Origin: Lachnospiraceae bacterium | GTDB taxonomy: Bacteria; Bacillota; Clostridia; Lachnospirales; Lachnospiraceae | Assembly (NCBI GenBank): GCA_009911195.1 | Contig: QXWV01000085.1 | Span: forward strand, 1-64,000 | Length of the DNA stretch: 64,000 nt | Direction: 5' to 3' | In this document: positions 8,590 to 16,354 of the stretch, piece by piece | How positions within the stretch are numbered: the stretch's first letter is position 1 | Layout of the letters: each line of letters begins with the position of its first letter | The notes under the pieces: model-generated | What the model saw: the letters and a program-made list of their open reading frames with translations, nothing else | Told to the model about the DNA's origin: nothing | Databases searched by the model: none | Made by a program: the position numbers and the translations under genes

Positions 8590-8705
8590 ATATGATGTCT
8601 TTCGCTGCCAATCCCCTATGGAAATTGGCCGCATTTCTATGCCTTGGTACATTGCATGACTTTATGCCACCAATTCCAACTGCAAATTGATGACTCTTTA
8701 TATCG
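8590..8705 (+). repeat. Two degenerate ~62-bp direct repeats in an intergenic region
   Basis: The 430-nt space between the alarmone synthetase and the gene at 8939 contains two loosely similar units (starting near 8594 and 8656) with GATG-CTTT, GCCAAT, GGAAATTG / GCAAATTG blocks. They resemble the pair upstream of dinB, and AATTGGTGACATATG recurs at 8886. The rest of the region is A+T rich with no recognisable gene. Confidence 0.35.
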
Positions 8706-8938
8706 TATATTATATCATACTTTTCCCAAAATGTGCATTATTCACAAATTCTTTATTATTTTTTAATCTCTCTTGTTAATTTATTTCCGTACCATTTCGA
8801 TGAATTCCCATGCCCCCTTATATGCCAGCTTCCGAAACACGCACCTTATATGTATATGTATTAGGGAAAATAATATGATATAATGAATTGGTGACATATG
8901 ATTTAATCAATAATAAATATAAAAAGGAGTTCTTATAT

Positions 8939-9205
8939 ATGTTTCGGCTTTGGGCAAAGATAATGAAGGATAACCGTTTATTAAAAGATACTGTCATCTG
9001 TGACAGCAGCAGCGATACCAGGACACATAAAGTATTCCATGCCCTGGATGAAATTGTCTATCAGTTTGACCTTGGAAAACCTATCTGGCTGGATGCCACT
9101 GTTAATGAATTTAAAAAACACGATAAAGCACGGTTTTATCAAGATAATTTTATTGAGGCAATAGATTTTGATTTCCTGGAAATCCATGTAATAGAAGAGG
9201 ATTAG
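8939..9205 (+). CDS. Conserved hypothetical protein, 88 aa
   Basis: A small soluble acidic protein beginning MFRLWAKIMKDN, with no signal peptide or membrane segment. I do not know a function; proteins of this look occur in Lachnospiraceae as conserved hypotheticals. The ATG at 8939 follows AAGGAG at about 9 nt. An upstream in-frame GTG at 8888 has no ribosome-binding site and would only add 17 lysine- and asparagine-rich residues. The gene stands alone between divergent relQ-like and hemolysin III genes. Confidence 0.65.
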   Translation: MFRLWAKIMKDNRLLKDTVICDSSSDTRTHKVFHALDEIVYQFDLGKPIWLDATVNEFKKHDKARFYQDNFIEAIDFDFLEIHVIEED

Positions 9206-9270
9206 CCTTTCATCTTACCTACATTGCACTCCATGGAAAATTCATTTCCATACAAACCTGCATATTTTCA

Positions 9271-9299
9271 TTGACACGTCATACACTATGGTGTAGTAT
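9271..9299 (+). promoter_or_regulatory. Promoter with embedded palindromic operator upstream of the hemolysin III gene
   Basis: A consensus TTGACA (9271-9276) is followed 17 nt later by TAGTAT (9294-9299). The spacer and -10 contain the palindrome TACAC-TATG-GTGTA (9282-9295), placed where a repressor would block RNA polymerase. The leader to the start codon is about 85 nt. The regulator is not evident in the neighbourhood. Confidence 0.7.
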
Positions 9300-9389
9300 T
9301 ATATCATATTATATATGGTTTTCATTACTATGTATAGCAGCATTTAATTATACATTGTGCGATGTTAATGTTATAAATGGAGGTAGAAT

Positions 9390-10040
9390 ATGCAGATTAC
9401 AATTCGTGAACCCGGAAGTGCAATTACACATTTTATTGGTATGATGATGGCTCTTGTTGCCGCAATTCCTTTACTGGTGAAAACCGCTATAGATGCCGAT
9501 GCCATCAGTTTAGCTTCCATGGCAGTCTTCATGTTCAGCATGGTATTGCTTTACGGTGCCAGCGCCACCTATCATTCCATCAACGTTTCCCAAAAGATAA
9601 TTACTGTATTCCGTAAAATTGACCATATGATGATTTTTGTCCTCATCGCCGGTTCCTACACACCGGTATGCCTCATCGTCTTAGGCGGAAAGCTTGGCTA
9701 CACTCTGTTGGCTGTCGTATGGGGTATTGCCATCGCCGGAATGGCCATCAAGGCTTTCTGGATTACATGCCCTAAATGGTTTTCTTCCATCATTTATATC
9801 GCCATGGGATGGGTATGTCTGGGAGTCTTCGGCCCTTTATGGCACACCCTCCCCGCCACCGCTTTCTTATGGCTTCTTGCCGGAGGAATCATCTATACCG
9901 TAGGAGGCATTATATATGCCTTGAAGCTCCCCCTTTTCAATTCTAAACATGCCAACTTCGGCTCCCACGAAATTTTCCACCTCTTCGTCATGGGCGGAAG
10001 CATCTGCCACTTTATCTTCATGTATCTATATGTAGCATAG
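9390..10040 (+). CDS. Hemolysin III family membrane protein (PAQR superfamily)
   Basis: A 216-residue protein with about seven membrane segments, the normal length for the family. The conserved metal-site motifs are present: S..YH near residue 55 (GASATYHS), the KIDH block (FRKIDHMMIF), and the C-terminal HEIFHLF...CHF. The family is related to adiponectin/progestin receptors and in bacteria is linked to membrane energetics; the direct hemolysin activity implied by the name is not established for most members. Start chosen at the ATG after GGAGGTAGAAT. A promoter with a palindrome precedes it and a terminator follows, so it is a single-gene unit. Confidence 0.88.
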   Translation: MQITIREPGSAITHFIGMMMALVAAIPLLVKTAIDADAISLASMAVFMFSMVLLYGASATYHSINVSQKIITVFRKIDHMMIFVLIAGSYTPVCLIVLGGKLGYTLLAVVWGIAIAGMAIKAFWITCPKWFSSIIYIAMGWVCLGVFGPLWHTLPATAFLWLLAGGIIYTVGGIIYALKLPLFNSKHANFGSHEIFHLFVMGGSICHFIFMYLYVA

Positions 10041-10051
10041 GGGAAAAGTTA

Positions 10052-10110
10052 AGGCGGAGAGATAGCAGCGGCATTCCCCAATTCCGCACTATTCCTCCGC
10101 CTCGTTTAAT
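10052..10110 (+). terminator. Intrinsic terminator after hemolysin III
   Basis: AGGCGGAGAGATAG and CTATTCCTCCGCCT arms (12 of 14 paired) are followed by CGTTTAATTTT. It lies between convergent hly and galE and may serve both. Confidence 0.6.
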
Positions 10111-10142
10111 TTTAACCGGAAATTTGCCAAAGCATCTCAGCT

Positions 10143-11159
10143 CTACGCCTCATATCCATTAGGATTATTGCTCTGCCATCTCCAGGAATCCTCGCACATC
10201 TCTTTAATCCCGTTTTCAGCTACCCAGCCCAATTCTTCTTTCGCCTTAGCTGCATCGGAATAGCAGGTTGCAATATCCCCCGGCCTTCTGGCCTTAATCG
10301 CATAAGGAATCTTCACCCCGGTAGCTGCTTCAAAATTCTTTACAATGTCCAAAACACTGTATCCTGTACCCGTACCAAGGTTGTAAATACAAAGCCCTGC
10401 TTTTTCTTCAACCTTCTTCAATGCCTTCACATGTCCTTTGGCCAAATCCACTACGTGGATGTAATCCCTTACCCCTGTTCCATCCGGCGTATCGTAGTCA
10501 TTACCGAACACACCCAGCTCTTTCAGCTTGCCTACTGCCACCTGAGTAATATAAGGCATCAGGTTATTGGGGATACCGTTGGGGTTCTCCCCGATGGTGC
10601 CGCTCTTATGCGCCCCGATAGGATTAAAATAACGCAAAAGAATAATATTCCATTCCGGGTCTGCTTTCTGCATATCCATAAGAATCTGCTCCAGCATAGA
10701 TTTTGTCCAGCCATAAGGGTTCGTACACTGTCCTTTGGGGCATTCCTCCGTAATCGGAATCATCGCCGGGTCGCCATATACCGTTGCTGAAGAAGAGAAA
10801 ATAATATTCTTTACCCCATGTTTCCTCATCACATCCACCAGCGTCAGCGTCCCTGCAATATTATTTTCATAGTATTCCCAAGGCTTTGCAACCGATTCCC
10901 CTACTGCTTTCAACCCTGCAAAATGAATGCAGGAATCAATTGTCTCTTTTGAAAAAATGTCTTCCAGCGCTTCCCTGTCCAAGATGTCCGCTTTATAAAA
11001 AGGAACTGGCTTTCCAGTAATTTTTTCCACCCGTTCCAATGACTTCTCGCTGGAATTGCTCAGATTATCCAGCACCACCACATCATATCCTGCATTCTGT
11101 AATTCCACCACCGTATGGCTTCCAATATACCCTGCTCCGCCTGTTACTAAAATTGCCAT
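10143..11159 (-). CDS. galE: UDP-glucose 4-epimerase
   Basis: Interconverts UDP-glucose and UDP-galactose using bound NAD in the cytoplasm. The 338-residue product begins with the Rossmann motif GGAGYIGSH, has FSSSATVYG with the catalytic Ser/Thr, and the PYGWTK block, where the Tyr-x-x-x-Lys catalytic pair is Y-G-W-T-K. The C-terminus is typical of the extended SDR family. The frame extends upstream to 11213, but the ATG at 11159 directly follows GAGGAG and begins the family N-terminus. It lies downstream of the UDP-sugar pyrophosphorylase on the same strand, but with its own pseudoknot-type leader, so translation is probably controlled separately. Confidence 0.95.
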   Translation of the reverse strand: MAILVTGGAGYIGSHTVVELQNAGYDVVVLDNLSNSSEKSLERVEKITGKPVPFYKADILDREALEDIFSKETIDSCIHFAGLKAVGESVAKPWEYYENNIAGTLTLVDVMRKHGVKNIIFSSSATVYGDPAMIPITEECPKGQCTNPYGWTKSMLEQILMDMQKADPEWNIILLRYFNPIGAHKSGTIGENPNGIPNNLMPYITQVAVGKLKELGVFGNDYDTPDGTGVRDYIHVVDLAKGHVKALKKVEEKAGLCIYNLGTGTGYSVLDIVKNFEAATGVKIPYAIKARRPGDIATCYSDAAKAKEELGWVAENGIKEMCEDSWRWQSNNPNGYEA

Positions 11160-11162
11160 TTT

Positions 11163-11260
11163 TCTCCTCATTTCTGCGCCGCTTTTATATCTCAGCTTTA
11201 CTGGAATTTTCAAAGCCCTTTAAGCCCATCAAGTTTGTGGATGCAGCGCTGACACAAACC
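11163..11260 (-). promoter_or_regulatory. Pseudoknot-type leader element of galE
   Basis: Minus-strand leader: a GTTTGTG/CACAAAC stem (11259-11253 with 11239-11233) closes a 13-nt loop containing GCGCTGC (11249-11243). About 60 nt downstream lies GCGGCGC (11182-11176), complementary over 7 bp with one G-U, directly followed by AGAAATGAGGAG and the start codon. Stem, loop, pairing segment and Shine-Dalgarno order are the same as in the gltA, lplC and lplB copies. Confidence 0.7.
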
Positions 11261-11364
11261 TGGAAATAATGTTTCAGATACCGTTTTCAATCATTAGTCT
11301 ACTCCAGTGCCACATTTTTTCAATATAATAATGTTGCACATCGCTGTCAAAATGTTAACTGCCG

Positions 11365-12588
11365 TTACAATTCTATCCCATTCTTCCTGCAGAGTTCTTG
11401 GGCAGTTTCCACAGAATCAATTCCAGTTGCATTTTTGATAGGGGCAAATTCCCTGTTCCTGTCCACTTCGTAGGCAAGGCAGTTATCCACCTGATGAATC
11501 ATGTCCAGCACCAGGGTTTCATATTTATACCCATTCGGCGTTTCCGGTTCCACATACCCCCCATCTTCATCCATATAGGGAATCTGCTTTTCCACTACGT
11601 GGAGCGGCAGTTGCCTGTCCATAATTTCTTCCAGTTCCTGCGTTTTAAAAATATAATTGAGGATTACACCGAAATCATATGCCGGGCTTCCATCCGCATT
11701 TTTTGCCTCTTTCATTTCATCTGTCAGTTCATAATACTCCACAATAGACGGCCTGCCGTCTTCCAGGCACAGAGCCCCTACCCTTTCATCCGGGCTGTTT
11801 TTCTTCACCACTTTTGCCCCTGCCACACATCCGTTAGACACGGTGGCTCCAATAAAACAGGGGTCGGCAATGCGCTGCAGTACATTATCCACGGCAAACA
11901 CATTCAGCCATTCAATATCCCCTTCCCTGACAACATCCAGAAGCCCACACTTATTCATTGAGGAAAACCATCCGCCATTACCATTAGGGGAAGTGGAAAT
12001 CTTCCATTTTTCTTCCATGTACACTTTTCCATCATAATCCGAAGCCGGAACCACATCCTGGATAAAAAAGCTCACATAATCTTTGCTGTAGCCAAAATAA
12101 TCTTTTTCTTCAAAAAATTTTACCGTCATATCGTGGTTTTTATCGCTGGTCATAATAAATAAATGTACCCATGCCCCGGCCTGCCTTACCACATCCAGCA
12201 TATTTTCTATAATTCTCTGGAAAATATAGACCGGCCTGGTTATCCCGATATCAAACATTCCCTTCGGGCACTCCGAACCCAGCCGTGTTCCCATCCCTCC
12301 TGCCAACAGGACAGCACCGATTCTCCCTCTACGTATTTCTTCAATCCCTGCCGCCGTATACTCTTCCCTGTGCTGTTCGATTTCCGGCATCTGCATGGCT
12401 GCCAGAGGGGCAATCTCGCCCTTTTGGTTGGTGGTATTTTCCTTGCTATACTGCAATACCCCGAAATCAAGCTCTGCTATCTGTGCAAGCAGCGCTTCTT
12501 TCTTTTCCTCCGGCAATTCCCCATAATATTTCAGCACATGCAACTGGCCGTATTTCTCCAGCTTTCCATACGCTTCCTCGTAGTTCAT
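11365..12588 (-). CDS. UDP-sugar (UDP-GlcNAc/UDP-glucose type) pyrophosphorylase
   Basis: A 407-residue nucleotidyltransferase of the UDPGP family, which makes a UDP-sugar from UTP and a sugar 1-phosphate. The key signature is AVLLAGGMGTRLG followed by PKGMFDIG near residues 110-130. The layout is closer to the eukaryotic-type UDP-N-acetylhexosamine pyrophosphorylase group than to GalU or GlmU. Substrate (glucose, galactose or N-acetylhexosamine 1-phosphate) cannot be decided, though galE next to it suggests UDP-hexose supply for galactose use or surface glycans. Start set at the ATG at 12588 after GAGGA; a frame four codons longer starts inside that site. Confidence 0.88.
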   Translation of the reverse strand: MNYEEAYGKLEKYGQLHVLKYYGELPEEKKEALLAQIAELDFGVLQYSKENTTNQKGEIAPLAAMQMPEIEQHREEYTAAGIEEIRRGRIGAVLLAGGMGTRLGSECPKGMFDIGITRPVYIFQRIIENMLDVVRQAGAWVHLFIMTSDKNHDMTVKFFEEKDYFGYSKDYVSFFIQDVVPASDYDGKVYMEEKWKISTSPNGNGGWFSSMNKCGLLDVVREGDIEWLNVFAVDNVLQRIADPCFIGATVSNGCVAGAKVVKKNSPDERVGALCLEDGRPSIVEYYELTDEMKEAKNADGSPAYDFGVILNYIFKTQELEEIMDRQLPLHVVEKQIPYMDEDGGYVEPETPNGYKYETLVLDMIHQVDNCLAYEVDRNREFAPIKNATGIDSVETAQELCRKNGIEL

Positions 12589-12590
12589 TT

Positions 12591-12662
12591 TATTCCTCAT
12601 TTCTGCACAGCTTTTCTATTGCAGCTTTCCCAAGCCTTCCCCTGTCTGTAGATACCGTGCGC
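12591..12662 (-). promoter_or_regulatory. Partial pseudoknot-type leader element of the pyrophosphorylase gene
   Basis: The loop-plus-3'-arm piece GCACGGTATCTACAGAC (12660 downwards) and the downstream AAGCTGTGCAGAAATGAGGA block are present. GCACGG pairs with CTGTGC (one G-U). The 5' arm of the hairpin is not recognisable, so the copy is truncated. Confidence 0.5.
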
Positions 12663-12799
12663 TATATTATTTGTATCATAGCAAATTATTGGAAAAAATG
12701 CAATCAAATGACAGAACCGGTGCATACAATAATATACGAAATATTAAAAAATATCGTTGCCAGCCCCCTCGGGTATATCCGGCAAAGGAGCAAAATTTT

Positions 12800-13963
12800 A
12801 TGGTAATATATGTGGTGCAGCCAGGGGATTCCATCGATACGATTGCCTCTTCCTATGGCATTGGTACAGATTCCATTATTTACAATAACCAGCTATCCTA
12901 TCCCTACCGGCTTGCAATAGGGCAGTCACTATTGCTTACTATCAATGAGGGCAATGAGGAAAACCGTGAAGAAAAAAGAACAATTGTGTCTGGCGGATAT
13001 GCCTATCCCTTTATCCGACGTTTTACCCTTACGGAAACGCTTCCCTATCTTACGGATTTATTTATTTTTTCCTATGGCTTTACTACAGAAGGGGAATTAA
13101 TTCCGCCAACTCTGGATGATACCTGGATGATAGAACTGGCCCTGGCAAACAACACACGGCCCATCCTTACCTTGACCCCCTTTGGGGAAGACGGGAAATT
13201 CAGCAATTATTTAATCAATGTCCTTGTAAATAATCTTTCCGTACAGGAAAATCTAATCAGCAATCTGCTGGAAACTATGGCCCGAAAGAATTTCGGCGGC
13301 ATCGACATTGATTTTGAATATATCCTGGCAGATGACAAAATAGCATTTTCCCAGTTCGTCAGCCGGGTGCGCACGGCCGCCAATGAAGCCGGTTATCCCG
13401 TATCAGTGGCTCTGGCGCCGAAAACCTCCGATGACCAGCCCGGGCTTCTCTATGGCGGGAAAGACTACCGGCTTCTGGGCGAAGCAGCAAACCATGTGCT
13501 GCTTATGACCTACGAATGGGGATATACCTACGGGCCGCCCATGGCCGTAGCCCCTATCCTTAAAGTACGGGAAGTAGTGGAATACGCACTCACCCGCATT
13601 CCGTCAGAAAAAATCAACCTGGGTATTCCCAATTACGGCTATGACTGGCCCCTCCCTTATGAAAGGGGTGTGACTGCCGCGCGTACCATCAGCAATACAC
13701 AGGCCATAGAAATTGCCATTGCGCACAATGCCGTCATAGAATTCGACCAAGTGTCCATGTCTCCCCATTTCAATTATGAACAGGACGGCATCGAGCATGA
13801 AGTATGGTTTGAAGATGTCCGCAGCCTGAAAGAAAAATTTTCCCTGATTCAAGAATATAAGTTAAGGGGGGCCGGATATTGGCAGATTATGAATCTGTTC
13901 CGGGCAAATTGGCTTCTTCTTGCAGATACTTTCTATATCTCTTCTGCGGGTTCCTCCTCTTGA
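12800..13963 (+). CDS. LysM-GH18 glycoside hydrolase (spore cortex/germination type)
   Basis: A 387-residue protein with one LysM domain at its extreme N-terminus (residues 2-47, YVVQPGDSIDTIA) and a GH18 barrel. The catalytic motif reads GGIDIDFE with the acid/base Glu at residue 173, equivalent to DxxDxDxE. This architecture is that of YaaH/SleL/YdhD, which are N-acetylglucosaminidases acting on spore cortex peptidoglycan or found in the spore coat. There is no signal peptide, as is usual for coat-located members. Start at the ATG 9 nt after AAGGAG. Its 3' end overlaps the convergent PII-like gene by 31 nt. Confidence 0.88.
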   Translation: MVIYVVQPGDSIDTIASSYGIGTDSIIYNNQLSYPYRLAIGQSLLLTINEGNEENREEKRTIVSGGYAYPFIRRFTLTETLPYLTDLFIFSYGFTTEGELIPPTLDDTWMIELALANNTRPILTLTPFGEDGKFSNYLINVLVNNLSVQENLISNLLETMARKNFGGIDIDFEYILADDKIAFSQFVSRVRTAANEAGYPVSVALAPKTSDDQPGLLYGGKDYRLLGEAANHVLLMTYEWGYTYGPPMAVAPILKVREVVEYALTRIPSEKINLGIPNYGYDWPLPYERGVTAARTISNTQAIEIAIAHNAVIEFDQVSMSPHFNYEQDGIEHEVWFEDVRSLKEKFSLIQEYKLRGAGYWQIMNLFRANWLLLADTFYISSAGSSS

Positions 13964-14628
13964 AGCCTTAAGCCCGCCGTACTGGTTACCGGAAGGGAAA
14001 AAACAATGGATTTAGCCTTGCTGTTCATTCCCGCCTGCTCCATAATTGCTTTCATGATTTCGTTTTTCCCCTTCGATTTGGTAACGATAAATATCATTTC
14101 CTTTTCCGCGGCAATGGATACGCCAAGGAACTGTTCCGCTTTTTCCATCCCTGTGCCTTTGGCATGAATCACCGTGCCGCCGCCTGCCCCCTTCTCTCTG
14201 GCTGCATCCATTACGATATTGCTGTATCCCTGATTCAGTATAACAATAATTAATTCATATTCCGTCTCCTTCAATACGGTTTCCTCCTCCTTTTCAAAAT
14301 TCTGTCCGTCCGTAAGGAACTGCAGGGCCTTCTTTCCCCCGATACTGGAAAATGGAATAATAAATGCAATCCCCGTTCCCGGCACATCGATATGCATTTT
14401 TTTCTGCAAGCCCCGCTTTAGGCGACGCCACATTTCCCTAGTCACTACAGCCGCCATCACCGCCTTTTCCGTAGCTTCCAGCCCAAAATAATCCAACATA
14501 TCGCTATTCGCCGTTCCCGCCCCCAAAGTACTTAAAATAACCGACAAATCATTTTCCTTATAAAATGACAACATTTTAGAGCCGATACTTCTGTTTGTGA
14601 TTGTTATCATCATATATACTTTGCTCAT
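13933..14628 (-). CDS. PII-like protein with two tandem domains, partner of DUF1538
   Basis: About 231 residues forming two ferredoxin-like halves (about 1-95 and 110-225), each resembling a nitrogen-regulatory PII subunit: SKVYMMITITN at the start of the first and ELIIVILNQGYSNIVMDAAREKGA..GTVIHAKGT in the second. A GGGTVIHAKGT segment is where PII proteins have their T-loop region. PII proteins sense nucleotides and 2-oxoglutarate and bind membrane transporters. Here it is directly downstream of the DUF1538 membrane protein, so a regulator of that protein is a reasonable inference. The start is uncertain: ATG codons at 14628 and 14640 are both possible. Confidence 0.75.
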   Translation of the reverse strand: MSKVYMMITITNRSIGSKMLSFYKENDLSVILSTLGAGTANSDMLDYFGLEATEKAVMAAVVTREMWRRLKRGLQKKMHIDVPGTGIAFIIPFSSIGGKKALQFLTDGQNFEKEEETVLKETEYELIIVILNQGYSNIVMDAAREKGAGGGTVIHAKGTGMEKAEQFLGVSIAAEKEMIFIVTKSKGKNEIMKAIMEQAGMNSKAKSIVFSLPVTSTAGLRLQEEEPAEEI

Positions 14629-14749
14629 ACTAATCCCCATGCCCTTTCCACAACCTGCAAGCTTTGAGCCGCAGGCAGAAATTTGTAGCATCCATGACGC
14701 TGATTTACAGCATCTCGAATTCGGGTGAAAAGACTATATTTTACTCTTT

Positions 14750-16294
14750 TCACAGTTCTATGATATCATCATCCCCAAGCAAATCGAACGCTTCCTGGAA
14801 ACCTGCCACAGCAGGCTGTAATGCAGGAACAACTTTTGTCGAGCGAAGCTGATACACAAGCCCCAGTATCTGAATTGTAATCAACGGGGTCATGGCGACC
14901 ATTGCAACCACCCCGAAGGCATCCGTTACAATATTCCCACCCACACTGTTGCATGCCCCCATTGCAAAGGGCAAAAGAAAGGTGGCTGTCATCGGTCCGG
15001 AGGCCACACCGCCGGAGTCAAAAGCAATGGCCGTGAATATTTTCGGCACAATAAAGGACAAAATGAGTGCAATCCCATATCCGGGAATAATAAACCACAT
15101 GATGGAAATCCCTGTCAGCACACGTATCATGGCAAGCCCCAAGGATACGGCCACACTGATGGACAGGCTCAGGCTCATGGATTTCGCCGACACTGCGCCG
15201 GATGTAATCTCCTCTACCTGCTTCGTCAACACATAAACCGCCGGTTCGGCCAATACAATAAAATAACCGATGAGCATACCGATGGGAACGATAATCCACC
15301 GGAAAGCATTCGATGCAATCACTTGGCCCAGATAATTACCGGCCGGCATAAAGCCTATATTTACCCCCGTCAGGAAAAGGAACAGCCCTATGTAAGTGTA
15401 AACCAGCCCGATTCCGATTTTAATCAAAGTACGTTTCTGCATCCCCCTGAAAATAAGCTGGAAAATACCGAAAAAAGCCAGGATAGGGAAAAGGGATACC
15501 GCCATTTCCCACATATATTTCGGAAAGCCTTCCGCAAACATGCCCCAAAGTTCTACGGAACTGTTAATATCCGGAATCTGCTCCGGCACATAAGATGCCC
15601 CTTCCGGATGATAAATCAGCCCCAGCACGAGCACGGATAAAATAGGGCCAATAGAGCAGAGCGATACCAGCCCGAAGCTGTCATCCGAAGCATGCTTATC
15701 GCTTCGGATTGCTGCAATACCGACACCAAGGGCGATAATGAACGGAACCGTCATAGGGCCTGTGGTCACGCCTCCTGCATCGAATGCCACTGCCAGAAAA
15801 TCCTTGGGGACTAAAAAAGCGAGCACAATAGCAATCCCATAGAAAAAGAGGAGCATGTACGACAAGGGAATCCCAAAAAGCATACGCAACACCGCTACCA
15901 CTAAGAATACCCCTACCCCAAAGGCCACTGCAAAAATAAGCACAAGATTTGGTATAGAAGGAACCTGTTCTGCCAAAACCTGTAAATCCGGCTCTGAAAT
16001 AGTAATTACTAAACCCAAAATAAAACTCAAGAAAATGATAAGCGACAGCTTTTTCGACTGGGTCATACAGGTTCCCACCCTTTCGCCCATGGGCGTCATG
16101 GAAAGTTCCACTCCCAGAGTGAAAAACATCATCCCTACCACAAGGAGCACTGCCCCCAGCAAAAATGCCATCAGTATGCTGGGAGAAATCGGCGCTATGG
16201 TAAAGCAAAGCACGAGCACAATGCCGATAATGGGGATGACAGCTTTTAGGGCTTCATTTAATTTTTCCTGCAACTTCGTTCTGTATAGCCTCAA
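14750..16294 (-). CDS. DUF1538 family polytopic membrane protein
   Basis: A 514-residue protein with about 12-14 hydrophobic segments in two homologous halves. Each half has the pattern of a SxGxAMIRVL or VAVLRMLFGIP segment, a long hydrophobic run, then VPKxFxAxAFDxGGVxxGPMTxxF (about 165-190 and 420-445), which is the family signature. The function of DUF1538 is not established; the duplicated inverted-looking layout with a glycine-rich AFDSGG motif suggests a transporter. The only start in register is a TTG at 16294, preceded by AAAGGCGG. It lies 121 nt upstream of the PII-like gene on the same strand; this pairing is a known genomic association. Confidence 0.85.
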   Translation of the reverse strand: MRLYRTKLQEKLNEALKAVIPIIGIVLVLCFTIAPISPSILMAFLLGAVLLVVGMMFFTLGVELSMTPMGERVGTCMTQSKKLSLIIFLSFILGLVITISEPDLQVLAEQVPSIPNLVLIFAVAFGVGVFLVVAVLRMLFGIPLSYMLLFFYGIAIVLAFLVPKDFLAVAFDAGGVTTGPMTVPFIIALGVGIAAIRSDKHASDDSFGLVSLCSIGPILSVLVLGLIYHPEGASYVPEQIPDINSSVELWGMFAEGFPKYMWEMAVSLFPILAFFGIFQLIFRGMQKRTLIKIGIGLVYTYIGLFLFLTGVNIGFMPAGNYLGQVIASNAFRWIIVPIGMLIGYFIVLAEPAVYVLTKQVEEITSGAVSAKSMSLSLSISVAVSLGLAMIRVLTGISIMWFIIPGYGIALILSFIVPKIFTAIAFDSGGVASGPMTATFLLPFAMGACNSVGGNIVTDAFGVVAMVAMTPLITIQILGLVYQLRSTKVVPALQPAVAGFQEAFDLLGDDDIIEL

Positions 16295-16354
16295 TTCTTT
16301 TCCGCCTTTCTATATGTAATTGATATATCTCAACTCTTTCTTCTTCCTATTATC

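Noticed and set aside
9282-9295. Palindrome assigned to CopY/BlaI
   Set aside because: Half-sites TACA/TGTA are there but the centre is 6 nt rather than 2, so the regulator family is left open.
11163-11260. Leader elements as a known riboswitch
   Set aside because: The sequence lacks the conserved cores of the common classes I could recall (preQ1, SAM, TPP, FMN, THF, ZTP, fluoride, c-di-GMP, glycine, lysine, T-box).
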